Positions 1 through 6,680 of a stretch of 11,891 nt of DNA are shown here, piece by piece. The notes under the pieces were generated by a model, which saw only the letters and a program-made list of their open reading frames with translations, was not told the DNA's origin and searched no databases. The stretch is taken from NCBI GenBank assembly GCA_017618435.1, contig JAFZUH010000050.1:1-11891 (forward strand). The letters run 5' to 3'. The stretch is from Bacteroidales bacterium. GTDB taxonomy: Bacteria > Bacteroidota > Bacteroidia > Bacteroidales > WCHB1-69. Both the position numbers and the translations under genes were made by a program. Numbering within the stretch: position 1 is the stretch's first letter; the number at the start of each line of letters is the position of its first letter.

Positions 1-904
1 CTGAAACAATTTCGGAAGCCGAGGCTGAATATTCATCTATCAACACCACCAATTTGCCGTTTTCCATCAATCCGTGTCGTCCCGTTGTGTATTGCACCTG
101 TTCTCCATTTTGATTGTTCTTGGTGTAAACGATAACCTTATCGTTATCCCTGATAAATTCATCGGCAATATCAATAGCGATATTCAGATAGCCGCCCGAA
201 TTGCCGCGAAGGTCAAAAATGAGATTTTCCATACCCTGCTTTTGGAGTAAAGTCATGGCATTGACAAGTTCTTTGTGGGAAGTCTGCGTAAAGCCGTCCA
301 AACGGATATAGCCAGTTTTGTTGTCCACCATAAAATAACTTTCAATGCTGTTGATAGGAATTTTGTCGCGAATAATGGTAAAATAGAACAATTTGTCTTC
401 GTTGCCCCGCTTGATACCCAACAAAACTTTGGAGCCTTTTGGACCACGGAGTTTTTTGTACACCCATTCGTTGGTGCAGATTTTGCCTGTGGCGGCAGAG
501 TCATTAATGGTAACGATTTTGTCTCCCGGCAATACACCGACCAACTCACTAGGACCGCCTTTGATGGTCTGCACGACCGTAAGCGTATCTTTGAAAATCT
601 GATAGGCAATGCCCACACCCTCAAAATTGCCCACCAATTTTTCATTCATCATATTAAAATCTTTTTTGGGAATATAAACGGAATGCGGGTCTAATTGCTT
701 GAGCATTTCCACAATACCTTTTTCGGTAAGATTGACAAAATCGATGGTGTCCACGTATTGGAAATCGACCATCCACATCAGTTGTTCCATCTTTTTCACC
801 TGTTCGTTGTGGGTTTGTATTCTATTTTCTTGCCCGCACACAGACATTGTTCCAACAACAAAAACCAGCACAAATGCTATCAGTAATCCTTTTATATTTT
901 TCAT
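1..904 (-). CDS. S41-family C-terminal processing peptidase, partial (N-terminal 301 residues)
   Basis: Serine endopeptidase of the Tsp/CtpA family, which trims or degrades exported proteins in the periplasm. The visible protein starts at the ATG at 904 with a hydrophobic signal peptide (about residues 1-24). A PDZ domain follows at about 90-170, with GVGIAYQ near its start and LPGDKIVTIND in the substrate-groove region. The peptidase core then shows FDLRGNSGG at about 230-238 and the catalytic-serine motif SASASEI at about 293-299. The window edge cuts the gene just after that motif, so the catalytic lysine and the C-terminus lie outside. The signal peptide contains a cysteine (SVCGQ) but no good lipobox, so I read it as an ordinary secreted protein. 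The gene is divergent from the LolA-like gene and has its own -7 box at 942-949. The family call is firm; the substrate is unknown. Confidence 0.93.
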   Translation of the reverse strand, partial: MKNIKGLLIAFVLVFVVGTMSVCGQENRIQTHNEQVKKMEQLMWMVDFQYVDTIDFVNLTEKGIVEMLKQLDPHSVYIPKKDFNMMNEKLVGNFEGVGIAYQIFKDTLTVVQTIKGGPSELVGVLPGDKIVTINDSAATGKICTNEWVYKKLRGPKGSKVLLGIKRGNEDKLFYFTIIRDKIPINSIESYFMVDNKTGYIRLDGFTQTSHKELVNAMTLLQKQGMENLIFDLRGNSGGYLNIAIDIADEFIRDNDKVIVYTKNNQNGEQVQYTTGRHGLMENGKLVVLIDEYSASASEIVS

Positions 905-941
905 TTTCTGTCTTTTTTATTAACGTAAATTAAAACGATTG

Positions 942-968
942 CAAAGGTAACACAAAAATCAATTCAAA
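942..968 (-). promoter_or_regulatory. Bacteroidota-type promoter for the S41 peptidase
   Basis: Read on the minus strand, TACCTTTG (949-942) matches the Bacteroidota -7 consensus TAnnTTTG. A TTTG at 968-965 could be the -33 element, but the 15-nt spacing is shorter than usual for the phylum. The predicted transcript start near 935 gives a leader of about 30 nt before the ATG at 904. The rpmG promoter in this window has the same TACCTTTG box with a TTTG at the same distance. Confidence 0.6.
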
Positions 969-985
969 CATCTATTAAAAAATAG

Positions 986-993
986 TATCTTTG
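986..993 (+). promoter_or_regulatory. -7 promoter box for the LolA-like gene
   Basis: TATCTTTG matches TAnnTTTG exactly and lies 36 nt before the ATG at 1030. No clear -33 TTTG is visible upstream. The box overlaps a potential TTG start at 991, which makes that upstream start untenable. It points away from the S41 promoter, so the two genes share one short divergent control region. Confidence 0.6.
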
Positions 994-1029
994 CACCACT
1001 TTAAAATCAAACAAAATAGAAAAGATACA

Positions 1030-1560
1030 ATGAAAAACCTATTAACCGCATTGTTTACCATGAGCGTTTTTGTGCTTTCGGCTCAAACGATAGAAAGCAC
1101 TTTTCAACAGACAAGACTAATCAAGGCTTCAGGCAAAAGCACCGAATCGAACGGGAAACTCCAATTTCAAAACCCCGACAAATTAAATATGACTTACACC
1201 AATCCTGCGGGAGATTACTTTATTATTGACGGGAAAACGGTGAAAATAAACCTCAAAGGCAAAAAGGCCACCATCGATACCGACAAAAACGCGGCGGTAC
1301 GGACACAAAAAAATACCCTCCTCAATTGCATTAAAGGCAATTGGCAAGAGGCTGCCTCCGACAACAATGCCGATTTCAGTTCTACCGATAAGGGCAAAGA
1401 TAAAATTGTTACCATCACCGCAAAAAAAGCAAGTTTGAAAGGCTATTCCAAAATAACGCTAACCTACAGAAAAGCAGACAATATGCTCACCGAAATGACT
1501 TTGGAAGAATTTAACGGCATTGTCAATACTTATAAGATGAGCAATATCAGCAAAAAATAA
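1030..1560 (+). CDS. LolA-like outer-membrane lipoprotein carrier
   Basis: Periplasmic protein of the LolA/LolB fold, whose family members shuttle lipoproteins from the inner to the outer membrane. The 176-residue product begins with a signal peptide (MKNLLTALFTMSVFVLSAQ). The mature part opens with ESTFQQTRLIKASGK and NGKLQFQNPDKLNMTYTNPAGDYFIIDGK, the usual LolA pattern of a short helix followed by strands of a half-barrel containing a PDKL-x-Y-T-x-P element. The C-terminal strands (ITLTYRKADNMLTEMTLEE) also fit. It is somewhat shorter than proteobacterial LolA, as is common in this phylum. I chose the ATG at 1030 because the frame's upstream TTG (991) lies inside the -7 box and adds a non-signal extension. 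A hairpin terminator at 1626-1652 follows. Whether this is the main LolA or a paralogue cannot be decided here. Confidence 0.8.
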   Translation: MKNLLTALFTMSVFVLSAQTIESTFQQTRLIKASGKSTESNGKLQFQNPDKLNMTYTNPAGDYFIIDGKTVKINLKGKKATIDTDKNAAVRTQKNTLLNCIKGNWQEAASDNNADFSSTDKGKDKIVTITAKKASLKGYSKITLTYRKADNMLTEMTLEEFNGIVNTYKMSNISKK

Positions 1561-1625
1561 CCTTTCGTCTCGCAAAGAGGCACAATCTACGGTGCGACAA
1601 GAGGTAAAATTGATTTTTTTACGAT

Positions 1626-1652
1626 AAAGACGATACACATATCGTCTTTTTT
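1626..1652 (+). terminator. Rho-independent terminator of the LolA-like gene
   Basis: A perfect 10-bp stem, AAAGACGATA (1626-1635) with TATCGTCTTT (1640-1649), has a CACA loop and ends in a run of six T (1647-1652). It lies 65 nt after the stop codon and works in the plus direction. Confidence 0.85.
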
Positions 1653-1680
1653 CATTTTAGACCCTTTGCAGCAATAGCAA

Positions 1681-1736
1681 AATATATCTCAAGCAAAAAG
1701 AATTAATTCTAATATATCTATAAATACAGATATATT
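1681..1736. repeat. AT-rich inverted and direct repeat cluster
   Basis: The 9-mer AATATATCT occurs at 1681-1689 and again at 1711-1719. Its reverse complement AGATATATT lies at 1728-1736, 8 nt from the second copy. Between the two direct copies is a perfect 12-nt palindrome, AGAATTAATTCT (1699-1710). The cluster sits between two convergent terminators, so it is unlikely to be a promoter for a neighbouring gene. Its function is unknown and it could be chance in AT-rich DNA. Confidence 0.4.
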
Positions 1737-1761
1737 TCATAGCGTATCTGCGAACACACAC

Positions 1762-1789
1762 AAAAAAAAAGCCGCCATACTATGGCAGC
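1762..1789 (-). terminator. Rho-independent terminator of the TonB receptor/DUF4249 operon
   Basis: On the minus strand an 8-bp stem (1789-1782 pairing with 1778-1771, one G-U pair) with a 3-nt loop is followed by nine T (complement of the A run 1762-1770). It lies about 30 nt beyond the stop codon of the DUF4249 gene. Confidence 0.8.
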
Positions 1790-1817
1790 CCCAAAATAAT
1801 TTACAAATTTAAAACTC

Positions 1818-2735
1818 TTAATTGTCTTTGTAAAAAATAAGCGTATCATATCTGGCATGATAACCCGAAAAAATACCCGTAACATTTTCGCCCTCTATAT
1901 TGGTGGGATAATGTTTGGTTATCAAAAACGGATTGCTACCCAAAAAGATGTCTGTCTGCAATGGGAACCAATAGTTCAAGGTTGCCGTATCTGTCAAGGT
2001 GGCACGCAAAACAACCGTATCACCGGGTTTAAAATACGAACGCGTATAATCTTCTCTTGCCGAATCGGTCATACCGGAGATGTTAAAATTGCTCAATGGC
2101 GAACGGGAAATTTCATAGGTGATTTGTTTCCCGTTAAAAGTCAAATCATCAAATGTACCCAAGCGTATCGGCGAATAGGCAATATCCAAATGGGTTATTT
2201 TGCAGAAAAAACGATAGCAATCGTATGTTTCCTGTCTGTCTTGAAAGATAATTCTCATCGGGTAAAACGTGTCATAGACAGTCGCACTGACAGGAAAGAA
2301 CAAAGAATCTATCTGCATAGACTGTTGAGGTATCCGTGCTTTGGCAGTAAAAATCTGCCCTTCGCCGTCTTCCACATAAAGGCTGTATTCTTTTCCCGCC
2401 ACCCCTTTGATGGTTTTGCCTACGTAAGCCGCCCCCACTATACCGAAAATATGTTCGGTGGTAAATCCCAAAGACAATTGTTCGCTGTTGCCGTCTTCAT
2501 CGGTGATATACACTTTGGCGTTTTTGTCCGCCGAAGCCAAGACATCTTCTGCCCCAATAGTGGAATAATACGACAGTGAATTGGAAACCACCACCACGGG
2601 ATATTGGTCGTTTTCTATCCAACCTTCTATCACTTTGGTGTTTTTTTTGCCCGGCAATTTCATGCCAATAGGGGTTTCGCATGCCCAAAGTACCCCCAAA
2701 CAAATTACCACCATGCTCCACAATATTTTTCTCAT
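1818..2735 (-). CDS. DUF4249-domain lipoprotein
   Basis: A 305-residue predicted outer-membrane lipoprotein. The N-terminus (MRKILWSMVVICLGVLWAC) is a lipoprotein signal with lipobox LWAC, and Cys19 is the likely acylated residue. The mature region starts ETPIGMKLPGKKNTKVIEGWIENDQYP, with the VIEGWIENDQYPVVVVSNS strand typical of DUF4249. The rest is rich in beta strand and aromatic residues (YSLYVEDGEGQIF, DCYRFFCKITH, VVLRATLTD) and ends with a YHARYDTLIFYKDN tail. The family has no settled function. Its genes usually lie beside a TonB-dependent receptor, as here: the ATG is 3 nt after the receptor stop, so the two are almost certainly co-translated. I infer a surface-exposed partner of the receptor in uptake of an unknown substrate. 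Confidence 0.85.
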   Translation of the reverse strand: MRKILWSMVVICLGVLWACETPIGMKLPGKKNTKVIEGWIENDQYPVVVVSNSLSYYSTIGAEDVLASADKNAKVYITDEDGNSEQLSLGFTTEHIFGIVGAAYVGKTIKGVAGKEYSLYVEDGEGQIFTAKARIPQQSMQIDSLFFPVSATVYDTFYPMRIIFQDRQETYDCYRFFCKITHLDIAYSPIRLGTFDDLTFNGKQITYEISRSPLSNFNISGMTDSAREDYTRSYFKPGDTVVLRATLTDTATLNYWFPLQTDIFLGSNPFLITKHYPTNIEGENVTGIFSGYHARYDTLIFYKDN

Positions 2736-2738
2736 CGT

Positions 2739-5096
2739 TTAGTTGAATTTAAAGTTGTATGAAATAGAAGGCAATATCGGGAACAAAGACATCTGGTATG
2801 CCTGATTGCTTATTTTCATATTGCTTTGTTCCATTCGCGTGCTGATAGAAATAAAAAACGGATTCTTGCGGTTATAAACATTATAAACCGAGAAGTTGAG
2901 CACATGCTCGAAACGTTCCGTACGCTTCATAATCCAATTTACGGCAATATCCATCCGGTGATAAGGAGGCACTCTGTAAGCATTTTTGTCGCTATATTGC
3001 ACCACCATATTATATCCCATAAAATAAAAACCGACCGGCACGGTCATAGTGTTGCCCGTAGCATACACCCACACCACCGAAGCCGTGAGGTTGGGCAGAA
3101 TATCGTATGAAAGAGAAATGGACACATCGTGTCTGCGGTCGTTTTTGGCAAAAAACTCCTTGCCGCCATTCAACTCCGGAAAAGTATATTTTGTCCACGA
3201 AAGTGTATAGCCTATCCAACCGGTAAATTTGCCAATGGTTTTGTTTATCAAAAATTCCACTCCGTAACTATACCCATCGCCTTGGGTAAACTGCATATCC
3301 AAACTGTTGGAGGCTTGTGTCAATGGAGAATAGCCCTCCCGATATTCGGTAACATTTTTCATTGTTTTGTAATAGGCTTCCACAGAACATTCTATCATAT
3401 TATTCTTAAAATTTTTATACACTCCCATAGAATATTGATTGCCTATCAAAGGTTTTACCGCTATGGAACTTGGCATCCACACATCGGTAGGCAACGAAAC
3501 AGACGACAATGCCACCTGATGCAGATATTGATAATTGTGAACATACGAGGCCTTTATGGACAATGATTTGTCTATCAAAAAACGCAAAGAAATACGGGGT
3601 TCCAAACCCCAATAGTCTTTCACTTTCTCTCCCGCACGATAAACCACAGAATCCTGCACCCGCCCGAATTGGTCGGCGGTATATTGCACATACTTGCCCA
3701 CATGAGCGAAATATGAGGCCCGCAAACCCACATTCAAACGGATAAAATCACCCAAATCAACCTCCTCATTGGCATAACCTGCCACTTCATGAGCAAAATA
3801 ATTAGGCGAATTGGGTATATCCAAATCCGAACCCGCCTCGGCTGCATACGAATTGGGAATAAAATGATGAAAGATATACGACATGCCGAATTTCAAAGTA
3901 TTGTTCGCATTGACCATATATGTCAAGTCCGATTTCAGGCTGTAATCTCTTATGCCCGACTTGATGGTCATGCTATATACATCAACCGACATATCTGTCC
4001 CGAAATCATAATCGCTGAACAGCACCGAAGTATTTAGAAACAGTTTGCTGGATATATTGTAATTCCACCGAAACGATGCCGAAGCATTCCGCCACGTAAA
4101 ACGGGCATTCATAGCCGACTCCGAACTTTTAAATCCGTAGGTGTCCATACCATAATAACCGCTGAGAAATATCCGATGTTTGTCGTTGATAATCCAATTG
4201 GTTTTGGCATTAAGGTCATAGAAATAAAATTTCAAACCCTTTAAAGGGGAATCTTTTTTCAAAAACGGCTGAATGAGGGCATCAATATAGGTTCGGCGTG
4301 CCGATACCAAAAACGAAGCCTTGTCTTTCACTATAGGACCTTGGGCTGTCAATCGGGCAAATATCAAGCCTATGCCCCCTTCCACCTGATATTTTTTCAT
4401 ATTGCCCTCTTTCATATTTACATTCAAGACGGAAGCCAATCTGCCGCCATAGTTGGCAGACATTCCCGATTTTATCATCTCGGCAGAACGAATGGCATCG
4501 GTGTTGAAAATAGAAAAGAATCCGAACAAATGTCCCGTATTGTAAATAATAGCCTCGTCCAACAGCACCAAATTTTGGTCTAAACCTCCACCCCGCACGT
4601 GAAAACCTGAAGACCCTTCCCCCGAACTCTGCACTCCCGGCATCAATTGTATCGTCTTGATAACATCTACTTCACCAAAAAACGAAGGCATCTTTTTCAT
4701 CGCCTCCACATTCACCACCTGTGTACCCATGGCCGCAGCCCTGACATTATCATCTGAACGGGAGGCACTGACAACAACCTCTTGCTTGGTATAAACGGCA
4801 GGTGTCAATTCTATATCTTTTCTGATATGCTTGTTCAAATTTATATTTTCCTGAAAAGAGCGATAACCCACCGCCTGTATTTTGAACAAATATTCTCCCC
4901 CCTCAACGGTGATGGAATAATAGCCGTATGTATTTGTCGCTGTACCTTTATTTATATCCACAAAATATACATTCACCCCTGAAATGGCTTCCCCGCTTTT
5001 AGCATCTTTTACATAACCGCTAATGGTATATTTCTGGGAGAACATTAGTGTTGAACTCAACAACAACAATATTGTCAAAACAGATTGTTTGTTCAC
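2739..5096 (-). CDS. TonB-dependent receptor with N-terminal carboxypeptidase-regulatory-like domain
   Basis: A 785-residue outer-membrane active transporter powered by TonB/ExbBD. The signal peptide (MNKQSVLTILLLLSSTLMFSQ) is followed by a carboxypeptidase-regulatory-like beta-sandwich at about 22-95 (YTISGYVKDAKSGEAISGVNV). A TonB-box-like stretch (KQEVVVSASR) lies near 100-112. The plug covers about 115-230, with IKTIQLMPGVQSSGEGSSGFHVRGG and the plug end GGRLASVLNVNMKEGN. The 22-strand-type barrel ends in SISYNFKFN. It is smaller than typical SusC proteins (about 1000 residues) and its partner is DUF4249 rather than SusD, so the polysaccharide-utilisation label does not fit. The start codon is GTG at 5096; the next in-frame ATG would remove most of the signal peptide and no ATG lies upstream. 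No ideal -7 box is visible; TATAAAGTTTG just upstream is a weak candidate. The substrate is unknown. Confidence 0.93.
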   Translation of the reverse strand: MNKQSVLTILLLLSSTLMFSQKYTISGYVKDAKSGEAISGVNVYFVDINKGTATNTYGYYSITVEGGEYLFKIQAVGYRSFQENINLNKHIRKDIELTPAVYTKQEVVVSASRSDDNVRAAAMGTQVVNVEAMKKMPSFFGEVDVIKTIQLMPGVQSSGEGSSGFHVRGGGLDQNLVLLDEAIIYNTGHLFGFFSIFNTDAIRSAEMIKSGMSANYGGRLASVLNVNMKEGNMKKYQVEGGIGLIFARLTAQGPIVKDKASFLVSARRTYIDALIQPFLKKDSPLKGLKFYFYDLNAKTNWIINDKHRIFLSGYYGMDTYGFKSSESAMNARFTWRNASASFRWNYNISSKLFLNTSVLFSDYDFGTDMSVDVYSMTIKSGIRDYSLKSDLTYMVNANNTLKFGMSYIFHHFIPNSYAAEAGSDLDIPNSPNYFAHEVAGYANEEVDLGDFIRLNVGLRASYFAHVGKYVQYTADQFGRVQDSVVYRAGEKVKDYWGLEPRISLRFLIDKSLSIKASYVHNYQYLHQVALSSVSLPTDVWMPSSIAVKPLIGNQYSMGVYKNFKNNMIECSVEAYYKTMKNVTEYREGYSPLTQASNSLDMQFTQGDGYSYGVEFLINKTIGKFTGWIGYTLSWTKYTFPELNGGKEFFAKNDRRHDVSISLSYDILPNLTASVVWVYATGNTMTVPVGFYFMGYNMVVQYSDKNAYRVPPYHRMDIAVNWIMKRTERFEHVLNFSVYNVYNRKNPFFISISTRMEQSNMKISNQAYQMSLFPILPSISYNFKFN

Positions 5097-5196
5097 TTAT
5101 ATGTTTTATTTTACAAACTTTATAACGATAGCACCCGTCTTTTTAGTATTTTCAACAAAATTTTTAACGACCTTATGATATTATAAATAAAAAAAC

Positions 5197-5204
5197 TATC
5201 TTTG
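5197..5204 (+). promoter_or_regulatory. -7 promoter box for the maf gene
   Basis: TATCTTTG is an exact TAnnTTTG match 19 nt before the ATG at 5224, implying a leader of only about 10-15 nt. No -33 TTTG is obvious in the AT-rich upstream sequence. Confidence 0.6.
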
Positions 5205-5223
5205 TAAAAAAAGACAATTTGAA

Positions 5224-5811
5224 ATGTTACTCAATAGAATAAAAGACAGAAAAGTAGTCTTGGCATCGGGTTCCCCGCGAAGAAAAGAGTTGTTGCAAGA
5301 ATTGGGCATTAGCTTTGAAGTATGCGTATTTCAAGGCGAAGAAACCTACTCCCCTTTGATGAACACAACAGAAATAGCCGCTCATTTGGCAACGCAAAAA
5401 TGCAAGATTGTCGCCCAACAGTTTTCGGCAGATACTATCGTTATTGGAGGTGATACCATTGTATGTTTGGACGGAGAAATATTAGGCAAACCGTCTTCCG
5501 AGACAGAAGCGACAGTCATGTTGAAAAAGTTATCAGGCAAGACCCACGAAGTAATCAGCGGCATTGCCATTGCCTATCAAAACAAAATATACAGCAACTT
5601 CGATGTAGCAAAGGTGCATTTTTTGCCTTTGACCGATGAAGAAATAACCTATTATGTTTCACAATTCCAACCATTGGACAAGGCTGGTGCCTATGGCATT
5701 CAAGAATGGATAGGATTAAAGAAAATAGACCGCATTGAAGGGTCTTTTTATACCATCATGGGACTGCCAACAGCCCTTTTGGCACAGATGTTGGAAAATA
5801 TTCTTCACTAA
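5224..5811 (+). CDS. maf: Maf-family nucleoside triphosphate pyrophosphatase (YhdE-type dTTP/UTP)
   Basis: Cytoplasmic house-cleaning enzyme that hydrolyses nucleoside triphosphates to monophosphate and pyrophosphate. Members of the YhdE branch act on dTTP, UTP and modified pyrimidines. The 195-residue length is normal. Visible motifs are the nucleotide-binding SGSPRRKELL near residues 15-24, the metal/catalytic GGDTIV with Asp77, and DKAGAYGIQEW (152-162), whose GIQ glutamine marks the YhdE rather than the YceF subfamily. GSFYTIMGLP near 173-182 is the conserved C-terminal signature. The start at 5224 puts the motifs at the family's usual positions and lies just downstream of a good -7 box. 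Older annotations call this family septum formation inhibitor. The gene is divergent from the TonB receptor operon and appears monocistronic. Confidence 0.93.
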   Translation: MLLNRIKDRKVVLASGSPRRKELLQELGISFEVCVFQGEETYSPLMNTTEIAAHLATQKCKIVAQQFSADTIVIGGDTIVCLDGEILGKPSSETEATVMLKKLSGKTHEVISGIAIAYQNKIYSNFDVAKVHFLPLTDEEITYYVSQFQPLDKAGAYGIQEWIGLKKIDRIEGSFYTIMGLPTALLAQMLENILH

Positions 5812-5836
5812 AAAAGAGCCACTCTATGTGGCTCTT
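5810..5836 (-). terminator. Hairpin terminator between convergent maf and rubredoxin genes
   Basis: A perfect 9-bp stem, AAGAGCCAC (5814-5822) with GTGGCTCTT (5828-5836), has a 5-nt loop. The A run at 5810-5815 gives a good T tract only in the minus direction, so it should mainly stop transcription from the rubredoxin side. In the plus direction the T tract is poor (CTTAACG), but the hairpin directly follows the maf stop and may also serve it. Confidence 0.75.
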
Positions 5837-5877
5837 AACGTATTATTCAATTTAAAACAAATGATTATGGTTCCAAA

Positions 5878-6120
5878 TTAAGTGAAAAGGATTGTACACC
5901 TAATACGGTTACAATCTCTTTTCAACAAAACAAAAAACAAAAAAATGTGTACTTCGATTTCATATTCTTCCGGTTTGAAGTCGGATTTGCCGACACCACA
6001 AAGCGGACAAGTCCAATCGTCAGGAATTTCTTCAAAAGGTGTACCGGGGGCAATACCACTATCAGGGTCACCCACTGCAGGGTCGTACACATAACCGCAT
6101 ACTGAACAAACGTATTTCAT
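5878..6120 (-). CDS. Rubredoxin with an atypical C-terminal extension
   Basis: Small Fe(SCys)4 electron carrier. The two metal knuckles CSVCGY (Cys5, Cys8) and CPLCGV (Cys38, Cys41) are intact, with the signature YVYDPAVGDPDSGIAPGTPFEEIPDDWTCP between them. Ordinary rubredoxins end around residues 52-57. This frame continues to 80, after FKPEEYEIEV, through a short hydrophobic run (IFLFFVLL) coded by T-rich DNA and then KRDCNRIRC. The extension has two extra cysteines but no second rubredoxin motif, and it overlaps a strong hairpin (5884-5923). It therefore looks like read-through into former 3' untranslated sequence. The hydrophobic run is too short for a membrane anchor. The gene lies 30 nt after the flavin reductase stop, in the same frame. 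The likely partner is a flavodiiron protein encoded elsewhere. Confidence 0.9.
   Translation of the reverse strand: MKYVCSVCGYVYDPAVGDPDSGIAPGTPFEEIPDDWTCPLCGVGKSDFKPEEYEIEVHIFLFFVLLKRDCNRIRCTILFT
5884..5923. repeat. Long imperfect inverted repeat inside the rubredoxin 3' extension
   Basis: GAAAAG-GATTGTA (5884-5896) and ACC (5898-5900) pair with GGT-TACAATC (5907-5916) and CTTTTC (5918-5923). This gives 16 base pairs interrupted by two single-base bulges (5897, 5917) around a 6-nt loop. It covers the last codons of the extended rubredoxin frame. Neither side has a long T tract, so it may be a decayed terminator or a 3'-end stabilising hairpin. Confidence 0.65.
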
Positions 6121-6150
6121 ACTATTATTTTTTATAAATGATTGATAATT

Positions 6151-6666
6151 TTATTTTTCTTCTTGGGCATGAGGAGCGTTTACTGGTGTCCGACCGCCTT
6201 TTACCTGATGATAATAAGCATAGGTAAGCGGTTCGTTGCCCTCGTCAAGCACACGGCAATCCAACACCTCCCCTATTAATAAGATGTGTGTACCCACATC
6301 TGCTTGTTGTGTCAATTTACATTCAAACCAAGCCAAGGTATCGGTAGTAACAATTGGAGTATTGGTTTTGGTCCCCATTACAAATTCGCAATGAGCAAAC
6401 TTGTCAAAATCTTTACCTGAGCGAAAACCGAAAGTCCCCATCGTGGCAGGCGTGTAATGTTGTTTCAATACCGAAACTGCAAAAGCCTGATTTTCCATTA
6501 CCAAAGGCAATGTAAAATTGTTTTTATTACAAGCCACGGCTATTTGATTGGGTGAGGCTGTTACCTGAAATGCAGTAGTAGCCACAAAGGCATTCTTCGT
6601 TACGACATTGCCCGCACTTACTATATAAACGCCATAGGTTAATTTTTCAAAAGCCTTTATATCCAT
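6151..6666 (-). CDS. Flavin reductase-like FMN-binding protein (NAD(P)H:rubredoxin reductase type)
   Basis: A 171-residue split-barrel flavin reductase domain. It matches the N-terminal half of high-molecular-weight rubredoxins (Hrb), which pass electrons from NADH to a rubredoxin domain and on to flavodiiron O2/NO reductases. Hallmarks are MDIKAFEKLTYGVYIVSA at the start, TTAFQVTASPNQIAVACNK (flavin-binding strand-loop region), MGTFGFRSGKDFDKF, GTHILLIGEVLDCRVLDEG, and the Hrb-like end TYAYYHQVKGGRTP. In fused Hrb proteins that end leads directly into the rubredoxin domain; here a TAA stop follows PVNAPHAQEEK. The separate rubredoxin ATG lies 11 codons after the stop in the same frame. The ATG at 6666 fits the family start. 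No convincing promoter is visible between it and the upstream DUF4295 terminator. Role inferred: oxidative or nitrosative stress protection in an anaerobe. Confidence 0.88.
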   Translation of the reverse strand: MDIKAFEKLTYGVYIVSAGNVVTKNAFVATTAFQVTASPNQIAVACNKNNFTLPLVMENQAFAVSVLKQHYTPATMGTFGFRSGKDFDKFAHCEFVMGTKTNTPIVTTDTLAWFECKLTQQADVGTHILLIGEVLDCRVLDEGNEPLTYAYYHQVKGGRTPVNAPHAQEEK

Positions 6667-6680
6667 TTTATCTTGTCGAA

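Noticed and set aside
253..645. 130-codon minus-strand frame inside the S41 gene
   Set aside because: Alternate frame of the peptidase. The true frame encodes the FDLRGNSGG and SASASEI motifs and remains open to the window edge.
275..694. 139-codon plus-strand open frame opposite the S41 peptidase
   Set aside because: Antisense shadow of a frame carrying PDZ and catalytic motifs; no promoter or conserved features.
991..1029. TTG start giving the LolA-like protein 13 extra residues
   Set aside because: It overlaps the -7 promoter box and would put a polar extension before an otherwise normal signal peptide.
1561..1625. Partial inverted repeats after the LolA-like stop (for example GCAC/GTGC near 1580-1595)
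   Set aside because: The pairing is short and interrupted, and the clear terminator follows at 1626.
1657..1740. 27-codon hydrophobic minus-strand frame in the 1561-1817 gap
   Set aside because: It is built from the AT-rich repeat cluster, has no promoter, and its composition is as expected by chance.
1857..2579. 240-codon plus-strand open frame opposite the DUF4249 gene
   Set aside because: It lies wholly antisense to a gene with a clear lipoprotein signal and family motifs. Its product has no recognisable domain, and no promoter precedes it.
3129..3566. 145-codon plus-strand frame opposite the TonB receptor
   Set aside because: Shadow of the receptor barrel coding region, without domain features or initiation signals.
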